A stretch of DNA of 64,000 nucleotides from an uncultured bacterium (GTDB lineage Bacteria > Actinomycetota > Thermoleophilia > Solirubrobacterales > 70-9), in NCBI GenBank assembly GCA_903901855.1, contig CAIUSP010000004.1, forward strand, positions 1 through 64,000, in the 5' to 3' direction. Both the position numbers and the translations under genes were made by a program. Every line of letters begins with the position of its first letter. Position 1 is the stretch's first letter. Below are positions 30,221 to 38,933 of the stretch, piece by piece. Under the pieces are notes generated by a model. That model saw only the letters and a program-made list of their open reading frames with translations. It made no database searches and was not told the DNA's origin.

Positions 30221-31606
30221 ATGACCCGTTACACCTCGGCAACCAACTCGGATCGTGAGGAGATGCTGGCCAGAATCGGGGTCGACTCGGTCGACGACCT
30301 CTTCTCCGGGATCCCGGAGGAATTGCGCCTAGGTCGCCCGCTCGACCTCCCGGACGGCCTATCCGAGGCGGAGGTGTTCGACAGATTGAGGCAGATGTCC
30401 GCCCGCAATACCGATGCCGACTCGGAGGTGAGCTTCCTCGGTGCGGGTATGTACGACCACTACGTGCCGGCGATCGTCGAGACCATCATCTCGAGATCGG
30501 AGTTCCTCACTCCTTACACGCCCTATCAGCCGGAGGTATCCCAGGGTGGCTTGCAGACGATGTTCGAGTTCCAGACAGCCATGTCCGAGCTCACGGGGCT
30601 GCCGGTCGCCAATGCCGGTCTCTATGAAGGCCCGTCCACCGCTGCCGCGGCCGCGTACCTCGCCATCGGAGCGACGGGTCGCAAGAAGTTGGTGGCAACG
30701 AGGGGGGTTCACCCACACACCCGTGAGGTGCTCGAGACTTACTCTGCCGGATACGGATCCGAAGTGGTCGAGGTCGATCTCGAAGACGGTGTGACGCAGG
30801 CGGCGGCGCTGGCGGAGGCCGTCGATGACGACACAGCCGCGGTCTTCCTGCAGCAGCCCAACTTCCTCGGCTCGGTCGAGGACATCGAGGCCCTGACGGA
30901 GGTATCGAAGGCCCACGGAGCCCTCGTGGTGGTCGCCTGTGATCCCATGGCGCTCTCGATCCTCAAGCCGCCGGGTCAGTGCGGCGCCGATATCGCTTTC
31001 GGCGAAGGCCAGCCGCTCGGTAACCGACTCGACTACGGCGGGCCGTCGTTCGGTTTCTTCGGCGCCGCCGAGGAGCACCTCCGGAGGATGCCCGGGAGGA
31101 TCGCGGGACAGACCACCGACGTAGACGGTAGGCGTGGATTCGTACTCACGCTCCAGACCCGTGAGCAGCACATCCGCAGGGAGAAGGCCACCCACAACAT
31201 CTGCACTGCGCAAGCACTGAACTCGCTGGCGGGGATGATCCATCTCGCATGGCTGGGCAAGCGGGGCTTCGTCGAGCTCGGAGAACTACTGGTCAGGCGG
31301 ACCGCCTACGCCCGCTCGAAGCTGGCAGAGGTGCCTGGTGTCAGTCTCGTCTCGGATGCACCCGTAGTGCGTGAGTTCGCTCTCTCGCTGGATGCCCCGA
31401 TCGGCGAAGTGCTCGACCTGTGCGCTGCGGAAGGAGTCGCCGCGGGTTATCGGCTCGACCGCGAGTATCCGGAGATAGAGAACGGCTTGCTGGTGGCTAT
31501 CACCGAGCGCCGGAGCGTCGGCGACATCGACAAGCTGGCTGAGCTCCTCGGCCGCGCGGTCTCTGTCGGATCTGAGGCACCTCGCGAGAAGGAGGCCGTC
31601 TCATGA
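30221..31606 (+). CDS. gcvPA: Glycine dehydrogenase (decarboxylating) subunit 1
   Basis: This is the N-terminal half of the P protein, which decarboxylates glycine with pyridoxal phosphate; in this lineage P is split into two subunits. The 461 residues show MLARIGVDSVDDLFSGIPEELR, SFLGAGMYDHYVPAIVETIISRSEFLTPYTPYQPEVSQGGLQ-type family phrases in shortened form, and NAGLYEGPSTAAAAAYLA. The cofactor Lys lies in subunit 2. The stop overlaps the gcvPB start (ATGA), giving equal production of the two chains. Confidence 0.95.
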   Translation: MTRYTSATNSDREEMLARIGVDSVDDLFSGIPEELRLGRPLDLPDGLSEAEVFDRLRQMSARNTDADSEVSFLGAGMYDHYVPAIVETIISRSEFLTPYTPYQPEVSQGGLQTMFEFQTAMSELTGLPVANAGLYEGPSTAAAAAYLAIGATGRKKLVATRGVHPHTREVLETYSAGYGSEVVEVDLEDGVTQAAALAEAVDDDTAAVFLQQPNFLGSVEDIEALTEVSKAHGALVVVACDPMALSILKPPGQCGADIAFGEGQPLGNRLDYGGPSFGFFGAAEEHLRRMPGRIAGQTTDVDGRRGFVLTLQTREQHIRREKATHNICTAQALNSLAGMIHLAWLGKRGFVELGELLVRRTAYARSKLAEVPGVSLVSDAPVVREFALSLDAPIGEVLDLCAAEGVAAGYRLDREYPEIENGLLVAITERRSVGDIDKLAELLGRAVSVGSEAPREKEAVS

Positions 31607-33144
31607 GCCCCCAGACGGCACCGCCCAGCACTGCCGAGGTGCCCACTGCGCAGCAGCGTGATCACGCAACCACCATCTACGAGCGGTCCGTGCCCGGGCG
31701 CCGTGCCGCGGACCTACCGGCTGCGGGCGTTCCCGAGACCCCGATCGAGGAGTTGATCCCGAAGTCGCTCCTGCGCGAACGACCGGCGGAGCTGCCCGAG
31801 ATCGCCGAGCCCGAGATCGTCCGCCACTACAACCGTTTGTCACGCCGGAACTTCGATCTGGACACAGGCATGTACCCGTTGGGTTCGTGCACGATGAAGC
31901 ACAACCCCAGGCTCAACGAGCGAGTTGCCGCTTTGCCCGGCCACGCGCGGCTCCACCCCGCCCAAGACCCTCGCAGGGCGCAGGGCGCACTCGAATTGAT
32001 GTGGAACCTCCAGCAATCGCTTGCCGAGATCTGCGGATTGCCTCACGTCAGCCTCCAGCCCTCCGCCGGTTCCCACGGTGAGCTCGCTGGTCTCCTGCTC
32101 ACCCGTGCGTACCACGCAGATCGGGGTGAACAGCGGACCAAGGTCCTGACACCCGATACCGCTCACGGGACGAACCCCGCGACGGTCTCGATGGCCGGGT
32201 ACGAGGTGGTCAGGGTCGCGACCAGTGAGCAGGGTGGGGTGGACATGGACGATCTCCGGGAGAAGGCCGATGATCAGGTGGCCTGTCTCATGCTCACCAA
32301 TCCGAACACGCTCGGCCTGTTCGACGAGAACATCGCCGAGATCGCGGAGATCCTGCATTCGGTCGGGGGGACCCTCTATTACGACGGGGCGAACCTCAAC
32401 GCGATCATGGGGAGGTCGCGTCCGGGCGACATGGGGTTCGACATCGTCCACGTCAACCTCCACAAGTCTTTCTCCCAACCGCATGGCGGGGGCGGCCCGG
32501 GATCGGGTCCGATCGCGGTCTCCGATCGGATAGAACCGTTCCTGCCCAAGCCGCAAGTGGTTCGGACCAGCGAGGGCAATGGCAGCGGCCCTACCTTCGA
32601 CCTCGACTACGACCGCCCTAAGGCGATCGGCCGCTTGCGAGGGTTCCAAGGGAATTTCGGTGTGTTCGTCCGCTCTTACGCCTACATCCTCAGCCTCGGT
32701 GGGGACGGTCTCCAGGAGGCCTCTGAGACCTCTGTCCTGAACGCCAACTACCTGCTGAGCCGTCTCTCGGAGGGTCGGACGGGTAAGTACCTGCCCCTCG
32801 GCGTAGATCGCAGGCCGATGCACGAGTTCGTCCTCTCGGCCTCGAAGGCGAAGGATGATCTCGGGGTCAAGACTCTCGACATCGCGAAGCGCATACTCGA
32901 CTTCGGGTTCCACCCGCCGACTGTCTACTTCCCGCTGTTGATCGAGGAGGCCCTGCTGATGGAGCCGACCGAGACCGAGACCAGAGAGACTTTGGACGAC
33001 TTCGCCGATACGCTCGAAGCGGTCCTCGAGGAAGCGGAATCCGACCCCGCGATTGTCACAGGGGCTCCGTACACCACGCCCGTCCGGCGTCTCGACGAGG
33101 CCGGTGCGGCACGTGATCCGGTGATCCGCCAACCACTCGGTTGA
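31603..33144 (+). CDS. gcvPB: Glycine dehydrogenase (decarboxylating) subunit 2
   Basis: The second P-protein subunit carries the pyridoxal phosphate lysine, K288 in NLHKSFSQPHGGGGPG. The 513 residues also show MYPLGSCTMKHNPRLNE and DTAHGTNPATVSMAGYEV. Its N-terminus is somewhat longer than usual (about 45 residues before the conserved LPEIAEPEIVRHYNRLSRRN region) and is Ala/Pro-rich. It closes the glycine cleavage operon; trpS follows after 58 nt. Confidence 0.95.
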   Translation: MSPQTAPPSTAEVPTAQQRDHATTIYERSVPGRRAADLPAAGVPETPIEELIPKSLLRERPAELPEIAEPEIVRHYNRLSRRNFDLDTGMYPLGSCTMKHNPRLNERVAALPGHARLHPAQDPRRAQGALELMWNLQQSLAEICGLPHVSLQPSAGSHGELAGLLLTRAYHADRGEQRTKVLTPDTAHGTNPATVSMAGYEVVRVATSEQGGVDMDDLREKADDQVACLMLTNPNTLGLFDENIAEIAEILHSVGGTLYYDGANLNAIMGRSRPGDMGFDIVHVNLHKSFSQPHGGGGPGSGPIAVSDRIEPFLPKPQVVRTSEGNGSGPTFDLDYDRPKAIGRLRGFQGNFGVFVRSYAYILSLGGDGLQEASETSVLNANYLLSRLSEGRTGKYLPLGVDRRPMHEFVLSASKAKDDLGVKTLDIAKRILDFGFHPPTVYFPLLIEEALLMEPTETETRETLDDFADTLEAVLEEAESDPAIVTGAPYTTPVRRLDEAGAARDPVIRQPLG

Positions 33145-33183
33145 GCGGCGGGTCGTCGGTCGGGCAACTGGCCGCCATGACGT

Positions 33184-33193
33184 TTGCGAGACT
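33184..33193 (+). promoter_or_regulatory. Extended -10-like element before trpS
   Basis: TTGCGAGACT ends 9 nt before the trpS ATG and is the same element seen before aspS (the shared run is TTGCGAGACTG). It may be an extended -10 box of the form TGC-GAGACT for a leaderless transcript. No -35 was recognised. Confidence 0.4.
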
Positions 33194-33202
33194 GCTGCGG
33201 TC

Positions 33203-34195
33203 ATGAGGATCTTCAGCGGCATCCAGCCGACAGGTCGCAAGCACCTCGGCAACTACATCGGTGCCATCCGCCAGTACGTGGAGGGTCAGGACAGGGGGGA
33301 CCCCGCCATCTACTGCATCGTCGATCTCCACGCGATCAGCGTGGCATGGGATCCAGCCGAATTGCGCTCGAACCTCTACGACACCACGGCGATCCTCCTG
33401 GCTTCCGGCTTGGATCCGGATCGATGCGTCCTGTTCAGGCAATCCGATGTCCGCGAGCACACCGAACTGTGTTGGCTGCTCTCCTCGGTCACCTCGCACG
33501 GTGATCTGAATCGGATGCACCAGTTCAAGGACAAGTCGTCGAAGCAGCGCGAACTCGTATCCGCTGCGCTCTTCTTCTACCCGGTCCTCCAGGCGGCCGA
33601 TGTCCTCGCCTACCGGGCCGAGGAGGTGCCGGTCGGTGAGGACCAGCGTCAGCACGTGGAACTGATGAGAGAGATCGCGCGAAGGTTCAACGAACGCTTC
33701 GGGGAGATCCTGGTGGAGCCGGATCACCGCATTCCCGAGATCGGTGCGCGGATCATGGACCTCCAGGACCCCACCAGCAAGATGTCCACGACCGGAGGCA
33801 GCGAGCAGGGGACCGTCTATGTACTCGATGAGCCCGCCGCCATCGAGAAGAAGTTCCGTTCGGCTGTGACCGATTCCGGGCAGGGAATCGTGAGAGGAGA
33901 GGGCAAGGAGGGTATTGCGAATCTGATCGAGATCCTCTCGGTGATCCGGGGCCTCGAGCCGTCAGCGATCGAGGAGGAGTTCGCCTCGGCGGGATATGGT
34001 GATTTCAAGTCCGCTGTCGCGGAAGCGACCTCGGAATTCCTCGCCCCGGTCAGAGAGCGCTATTCGGAGATCAGACCGGACGAGAAGGCTCTCGACGAGG
34101 TGCTCTCGGCAGGCGCTGAAAGGGCGGCGGAGATGGCTTCTGTGGTCCTCGACGAGGCGCGTTCGGCCATGGGCCTTGGTCCCGGCAGTGGCTGA
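33203..34195 (+). CDS. trpS: Tryptophanyl-tRNA synthetase
   Basis: TrpRS is a class I synthetase that charges tRNA-Trp. The 330 residues are normal for the bacterial dimer. The HIGH motif appears as H14-LGN in QPTGRKHLGNY, and the KMSKS loop as K193-MSTT, a variant seen in other actinobacterial TrpRS. DLNRMHQFKDKS, PVLQAADVLAYRAEEVPVGEDQ and the C-terminal anticodon region follow the family. It is followed by scpA and may be the first gene of the segment running to metK. Confidence 0.95.
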   Translation: MRIFSGIQPTGRKHLGNYIGAIRQYVEGQDRGDPAIYCIVDLHAISVAWDPAELRSNLYDTTAILLASGLDPDRCVLFRQSDVREHTELCWLLSSVTSHGDLNRMHQFKDKSSKQRELVSAALFFYPVLQAADVLAYRAEEVPVGEDQRQHVELMREIARRFNERFGEILVEPDHRIPEIGARIMDLQDPTSKMSTTGGSEQGTVYVLDEPAAIEKKFRSAVTDSGQGIVRGEGKEGIANLIEILSVIRGLEPSAIEEEFASAGYGDFKSAVAEATSEFLAPVRERYSEIRPDEKALDEVLSAGAERAAEMASVVLDEARSAMGLGPGSG

Positions 34196-34233
34196 GTCGA
34201 TTCTTTGACCGTCGTCGCCTATACGCTCGCCGC

Positions 34234-34971
34234 GTGAACTCGACCGCTCCAGCCTCGGTCTCTCGTCTGGATCTCGATCTCGCCATCTTCCAGGGTCCTT
34301 TCGACCTCCTGCTGGCGGTCCTCTTGCGCGAGGAGATCAGCCTCGCGGAGGTGGATCTCGCCGATGTCGTGCTCGCCTACATCGATCACCTCGAGTCGGT
34401 GGGGAGTCTGGATCTAGAGTCGGTCACGGAGTTCCTGGTCCTGATCGCCGCGTTGCTCGAACTGAAGAGCAAACTGCTGCTTCCCGGCGAGGAGGAGGAG
34501 TTGGACGAACTCGGACCCGAGGAGGCTGCCGACGAACTCCTCGCCAGGATGCTCGAGTACCGCCGTTATCACGATGCGGCAGAGGCACTGATCGAGATCA
34601 GATCTGCAGCCGAGGGGTACGGCTACCGTGTCGCCGCAGCCCCCCCGGAGCTACGAAGGGCGGCACTGGAGGCAGCCGAGCAGGCCTACGAACCTGATCG
34701 TCTCGGTCAGGCTCTCGAGGCGCTTCTTACGCCTCCGCCGAAGGTCGATGCCTCGCATATCCGGCAGAGCGTCTCACTCAGTCGCAGGGTCCGGATCCTC
34801 AAGGATTTGCTCGCTGCAAAGTCGAGCTTCGACTTCCGCGAGACCTTCGGTAACGAAGATCACCTCACCCAGGCGGTGACGCTTTTCGCTCTGCTCGAGT
34901 TGCACAAGCGGGGAGAGGCCAGCTGGAGACAGGATCGCTCCTTCGGCCCGATCGAGGTCATCGTCTCATGA
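34234..34971 (+). CDS. scpA: Segregation and condensation protein A
   Basis: ScpA is the kleisin that bridges the SMC heads and, with ScpB, forms the bacterial condensin. The 245 residues include FQGPFDLLLAVLLREEISLAEVDLADV, the typical N-terminal kleisin helix, TEFLVLIAALLELKSKLLLP, and a C-terminal winged helix. The GTG is preceded by TACGCT 6 nt upstream, another leaderless-type arrangement. It overlaps scpB by four bases. smc is not in the window. Confidence 0.94.
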   Translation: MNSTAPASVSRLDLDLAIFQGPFDLLLAVLLREEISLAEVDLADVVLAYIDHLESVGSLDLESVTEFLVLIAALLELKSKLLLPGEEEELDELGPEEAADELLARMLEYRRYHDAAEALIEIRSAAEGYGYRVAAAPPELRRAALEAAEQAYEPDRLGQALEALLTPPPKVDASHIRQSVSLSRRVRILKDLLAAKSSFDFRETFGNEDHLTQAVTLFALLELHKRGEASWRQDRSFGPIEVIVS

Positions 34972-35549
34972 GTGCTGCCGACCGGGGTCTCGAGGCTGCA
35001 GTCGAGGCGCTCCTCTTCCTGTCGAGTGATGCCGTAACACCCAAGCGGTTGGCGGAGGCGCTCGAGGTGGATGAGGACGAGACGGTCGAGGCGCTGGAAA
35101 GTCTCGGCCGGTCTCTGGAGGACTCTGGTCGTGGATTGGTCCTGCGTGAGGTCGCCGGCGGATACGCGCTCGCCTCGGTTCCTCAATTCGATGATGCGGC
35201 CCGTAGGCTCCTCGCAAAGCCGAAGACGCCCCCGCTGACCCAGGCTCAGGCCGAGGTGCTGGCGATCGTGGCCTATCTGCAGCCCGTCTCGCGCCCCGAG
35301 ATCGCCCGGATCCGCGGCGTATCCTCCGACTCGACCGTGTCCGGCCTCACCGAGCGCGGACTCATAGAAGAGAAGGGGCGGACCGACTTCGGCGCTGTCA
35401 GTTACGCCACCAGCGAGTTGTTCGAGAAGCTATTCGGCCTCGCCTCGCTCGATTCGTTGCCAGATCCTGCGCAGTTCGACCCCACGCCGGAAGACGAGAG
35501 AGAGCTCCGTGAGCGGCTTCTGCAGGCGGGGGAACGTCGCGCGGCCTGA
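34968..35549 (+). CDS. scpB: Segregation and condensation protein B
   Basis: ScpB is a dimer of tandem winged helices that stabilises ScpA on the SMC complex. The 193 residues contain GLEAAVEALLFLSSDAVTPKRLAEAL, GRGLVLREVAGGYALAS, and LTQAQAEVLAIVAYLQPVSRPEIARIRGV, all typical. An ATGA overlap with scpA couples their synthesis; the pseudouridine synthase gene follows after 17 nt in the same order seen in many Gram-positive genomes. Confidence 0.94.
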   Translation: MSAADRGLEAAVEALLFLSSDAVTPKRLAEALEVDEDETVEALESLGRSLEDSGRGLVLREVAGGYALASVPQFDDAARRLLAKPKTPPLTQAQAEVLAIVAYLQPVSRPEIARIRGVSSDSTVSGLTERGLIEEKGRTDFGAVSYATSELFEKLFGLASLDSLPDPAQFDPTPEDERELRERLLQAGERRAA

Positions 35550-35566
35550 AGCGGCGGGGATCTGGC

Positions 35567-36310
35567 ATGGACCAGCCCGACTCGACAACTGACCGGACGA
35601 TGAGGCTTGCGAGGTACCTCGCGCACTCTGGGGTCGCTTCACGCCGAGCCGCCGAGGGACTGATTCGTGCCGGACGGGTCCAGGTCGATGGCGAGGTGGT
35701 CACGGATCCGGCTACGGCCGTAGGGAAAGGGCAGGAGGTCAAGTTCGACGGTGGAGCGATCTCACCCGAGGAGCGCGAGGTGTGGGTACTCAACAAACCC
35801 CGCGATGTCGTCTCGACCGCCAGTGAACCTGGCTCACGCAGACCTGTGACGGACCTGATCGATTCTCCACGCAGGCTCTATCCGGTCGGGCGACTCGATG
35901 CCGACTCGACTGGATTGATCCTCCTAACCAACGACGGTGATCTGGCGAACCTGCTCACGCATCCCCGATACGAGGTTCCCAAGACCTATCGGGTCGTGCT
36001 GCGCAGGCCGGTCACGGATGACGATGTATCTCGTCTGGCCGGAGGAGTGGAACTCGAGGACGGTCCGACGGCACCGGCGCAGGTAGAGAGGACCTCCGAA
36101 TTCGAACTGCTCATCACCATCCACGAAGGCCGGAACCGTCAGGTTCGTCGGATGGCCGAGGCCGTGGGCAACCAGGTCGACTCGTTGAGGAGGCTCCGCT
36201 TCGGACCGCTCGAGTTGGGAGATCTCGACCTCGGAGAGTCTCGCAAGCTCACGACCCGGGAAATCGACTCGCTCTGGGAATATGCCCGAGAGATGGAGAA
36301 GCGGTCATGA
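35567..36310 (+). CDS. rluB: rRNA pseudouridine synthase (RsuA/RluB family)
   Basis: Enzymes of this family turn one uridine of 16S or 23S rRNA into pseudouridine. The 247 residues have an N-terminal S4 RNA-binding domain (MRLARYLAHSGVASRRAAEGLI) and a catalytic domain with D111 in GRLDADSTGLILLTNDG, followed by HEGRNRQVRRMAEAVG. Place after scpB favours RluB (23S U2605), but RsuA cannot be excluded by sequence alone. The stop overlaps aroH (ATGA). Confidence 0.9.
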   Translation: MDQPDSTTDRTMRLARYLAHSGVASRRAAEGLIRAGRVQVDGEVVTDPATAVGKGQEVKFDGGAISPEEREVWVLNKPRDVVSTASEPGSRRPVTDLIDSPRRLYPVGRLDADSTGLILLTNDGDLANLLTHPRYEVPKTYRVVLRRPVTDDDVSRLAGGVELEDGPTAPAQVERTSEFELLITIHEGRNRQVRRMAEAVGNQVDSLRRLRFGPLELGDLDLGESRKLTTREIDSLWEYAREMEKRS

Positions 36311-36693
36311 GCCCCAGCCAGACACCAGAGCGTCTTTTCGCCGTACGCGGCGCCAATACAGTTGTGTCGAACGATGCAGATGCGATCGGGGATGCCACGA
36401 GATCGCTCCTGGAGGCGATCATTGCGCGCAACGCTCTGAATCAGGAGAGAATCGTCAGCTGCATCTTCACTACCACCGACGATCTCGATGCCGAGTTCCC
36501 TGCTGTCGCAGCACGGGAGATGGGCCTCGACCGAGTGCCCCTGCTTTGCGCGCGGGAGATAGACGTTCCCGGCGCTATGTCCTCGTTGGTCAGGGTGCTC
36601 GTCCACTACTACGGGGCCCCGGATCACACGCCCGAGCCCGTCTACCTCGGCGATGCGGCGAGCCTCAGGACCGACTTGGGCGGTTCGGCCTGA
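36307..36693 (+). CDS. aroH: Chorismate mutase, AroH type
   Basis: The 128-residue product converts chorismate to prephenate, the branch step toward phenylalanine and tyrosine. It matches the trimeric AroH fold, not the helical AroQ: AVRGANTVVSNDADAIGDATRSLLEAI, the active-site strand IFTTTDDLDAEFPAVAAREMG, and VPLLCAREIDVPGA. The Arg in AVRGA, the Glu/Arg residues of the middle strand and the CARE loop are preserved. It heads a local aromatic set with aroF, tyrA and aroA. Confidence 0.92.
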   Translation: MSPSQTPERLFAVRGANTVVSNDADAIGDATRSLLEAIIARNALNQERIVSCIFTTTDDLDAEFPAVAAREMGLDRVPLLCAREIDVPGAMSSLVRVLVHYYGAPDHTPEPVYLGDAASLRTDLGGSA

Positions 36694-36814
36694 GCGTGGG
36701 CGCTGGCGTGCGCTGCGCAGGCAGCTGCCCGACCTAGGCCCCCGACCCTCTACGATCAGTCGACCCGCCGCCTCTCGGGCGGTCGTTGGCAACGGAAATG
36801 ACGGTGACTTGAAG

Positions 36815-37849
36815 ATGATGATCGTGATGAAACAGGGGGCGACCGAGGAACAGGTCGCAAGCGTGGTCGAGCGCATCGAAGGCGCCGGCTGTACTGCCCA
36901 TGTCTCGAAGGGTGAACTCCTGACCGTCATCGGTGCCATAGGTGTCGAGGAAGACCGCATTGCGGACCTCGGTCTCGAGGGTCAGGAGGGGGTCGATCAA
37001 GTGGTACCCATCCTCAAGCCGTTCAAGCTCGCCTCGCTGCAGTTCAAGAAGGGTGAACGCACAGCTGTCGAGGTCGGGGGAGTCCCGATAGGGGCTGGGT
37101 CCTTCGGCTTGATCGCCGGTCCCTGCACGGTCGAGAACCGTGATCAAATGCTCGACACCGCTCGCGCTGTGGCCGATGGCGGCGCCACTCACCTGCGCGG
37201 TGGCGCCTACAAGCCCCGGACGTCTCCGTACAGTTTCCAAGGGCTCGGTCAGGAGGGACTCTCTCTGCTTGCAGAGGCCAAGGCCGAGACAGGTCTGCCG
37301 GTAGTCACCGAGTTGATGGATGTGCGCGATCTGGAGCCGGTGGTCGAAGTCGCGGACATGATCCAGCTCGGCGCTCGAAACATGCAGAACTACACACTCC
37401 TGTCCGAGGTCGGCAAGGCTGGCATACCGGTACTAATCAAGCGTGGTCTGTCGGCGACCCTCGATGAGCTCCTGATGGCCGCCGAGTACGTCCTCAAGGA
37501 GGGCAACGAGAACGTGATTCTCTGTGAGAGAGGGATCCGCACCTATGAGAGCGGCTACCGATTCACCTTGGACCTCCTTGCGATACCCGCACTGAAGGAA
37601 CAGACGCATCTACCTGTCGTGGTCGACCCGAGCCACGCGGCCGGCCGCCGTGACTGGGTCGAGCCGATGTCCCTCGCTGCCGCGGCGGCAGGTGCGGACG
37701 GCGTCCTGGTCGAGGTGCACAACGACCCAGACTCCGCCGTGTGTGACGCTGCCCAGCAGATCCCGACCAGCGGTTTCGCCGACTACGCGGAGCGGCTGAA
37801 GGCCGCTGCCGATCTGGCCCGAAGCACGCCCACCCACGCCGGCGTCTGA
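36815..37849 (+). CDS. aroF: 3-deoxy-7-phosphoheptulonate synthase (DAHP synthase, type I beta)
   Basis: This enzyme condenses phosphoenolpyruvate and erythrose 4-phosphate, the first step of the shikimate pathway. The start is set at the tandem ATG at 36815, giving 344 residues. The N-terminal ferredoxin-like domain (MMIVMKQGATEEQVASVVERI) is the allosteric domain of the beta subgroup; the barrel shows IAGPCTVENRDQM, LRGGAYKPRTSPYSFQG, VLIKRGLSAT and VVVDPSHAAGRRDWV. The frame is open further upstream into the aroH gene, but those codons do not look like this family. A TACGAT at 36751 may be a -10 box. Confidence 0.94.
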   Translation: MMIVMKQGATEEQVASVVERIEGAGCTAHVSKGELLTVIGAIGVEEDRIADLGLEGQEGVDQVVPILKPFKLASLQFKKGERTAVEVGGVPIGAGSFGLIAGPCTVENRDQMLDTARAVADGGATHLRGGAYKPRTSPYSFQGLGQEGLSLLAEAKAETGLPVVTELMDVRDLEPVVEVADMIQLGARNMQNYTLLSEVGKAGIPVLIKRGLSATLDELLMAAEYVLKEGNENVILCERGIRTYESGYRFTLDLLAIPALKEQTHLPVVVDPSHAAGRRDWVEPMSLAAAAAGADGVLVEVHNDPDSAVCDAAQQIPTSGFADYAERLKAAADLARSTPTHAGV

Positions 37850-37859
37850 CAGTCCGACC

Positions 37860-38933
37860 ATGAGGGTGAGCGTCCTAGGAGTCGGCCTGATCGGTGGCTC
37901 GATCGGCCTTGCGGCCAAGAGCCGCGCAGATGCAAGCGTGACCGGATTCGATTCCGACCCGGCGGCAGTCGCGCATGCCCGTTCTCTCGGGGCAGTGGAC
38001 GATGCAGCGGCGAGTGTCGAGCAGGCCTGCAGCGAGGCCGAGATCGTCGTCTGCGCTGGTCCGGTCGACCGACTCGAGGAGCTGGTCGCCGCCGCACTCG
38101 AGGCATCCGGTGATGAATGTGCGGTGACCGACGTCGGCTCGGTCAAACGGCATCTGGCAGACAGGTTTGCCGCTCAGGGACGGTTCGTTGGCGGTCATCC
38201 GTTGGCCGGCATCGAGAGCGTCGGTGTGCAGGGTGCCCGCGAAGACCTCTTCGATGGCGCCCGCTGGTTCCTCACCCCTGAGGGTGAGACGGAGGGCGTC
38301 CTCTACGACCGACTCCAGCGTTTCGTCTCGGTCCTCGGGGCGAGGCCCCAGGCGATCGAGCCAGCCGAACATGATCGCCTGATGGCTACGGTCAGCCACC
38401 TGCCGCATCTGTTCGCCAATGTCTTGGTCGGTCGAGCAGCCGGTTCGAGTCAGGGTGAAGCGTTGCCCGAGGTGGGCCCCAGTTTCCGCGACGCAGCAAG
38501 GGTCGCGGGCGAGAACCCTGCGCTGTGGGCGGATATCTACCTTCGAAACGCCGATGAGATCGCTGCCGAGGCCGACGCCGCCGCTGACCGCCTGAAGGAG
38601 ATGGCGAAGGCAATCCGCGCCGGTGACAGAGATGCGCTCGAGCAGTGGCAGGAGCAGGCAGCTCAGCAGCGCCGGAGTCTGCTCGAGGGAGATCTGGTCG
38701 GCGGTCCCCTGGTCGAGGTTCGCGTTCTCGTGCGCAACAGCCCGGGCGTGATGGCAGAGATCGCGCTGGCACTCGGCAAGGCCAGAGTGAACATCGAAGA
38801 TATGGCCCTCTACCCGGTTTCGGATATGAGTTCCGGAGCGATCTCGCTCTTCGTCTCAGGAGACGAGGATGCGGAGCGCGCTCTCGAGTGTGTGGCGGAG
38901 CTGGGACACGAGGCGATCAAGGTAAGTAGATGA
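37860..38933 (+). CDS. tyrA: Prephenate dehydrogenase with C-terminal ACT domain
   Basis: TyrA oxidatively decarboxylates prephenate to 4-hydroxyphenylpyruvate, the tyrosine branch. The 357 residues start with the nucleotide-binding loop GVGLIGGSIG (7-16), contain VTDVGSVKR and GGHPLAGIES, the helical dimer domain, and from about residue 280 an ACT-like domain (VEVRVLVRNSPGVMAEIALALG) that would sense an amino acid, probably tyrosine. It overlaps aroA by four bases, linking it to the shikimate genes. Confidence 0.93.
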   Translation: MRVSVLGVGLIGGSIGLAAKSRADASVTGFDSDPAAVAHARSLGAVDDAAASVEQACSEAEIVVCAGPVDRLEELVAAALEASGDECAVTDVGSVKRHLADRFAAQGRFVGGHPLAGIESVGVQGAREDLFDGARWFLTPEGETEGVLYDRLQRFVSVLGARPQAIEPAEHDRLMATVSHLPHLFANVLVGRAAGSSQGEALPEVGPSFRDAARVAGENPALWADIYLRNADEIAAEADAAADRLKEMAKAIRAGDRDALEQWQEQAAQQRRSLLEGDLVGGPLVEVRVLVRNSPGVMAEIALALGKARVNIEDMALYPVSDMSSGAISLFVSGDEDAERALECVAELGHEAIKVSR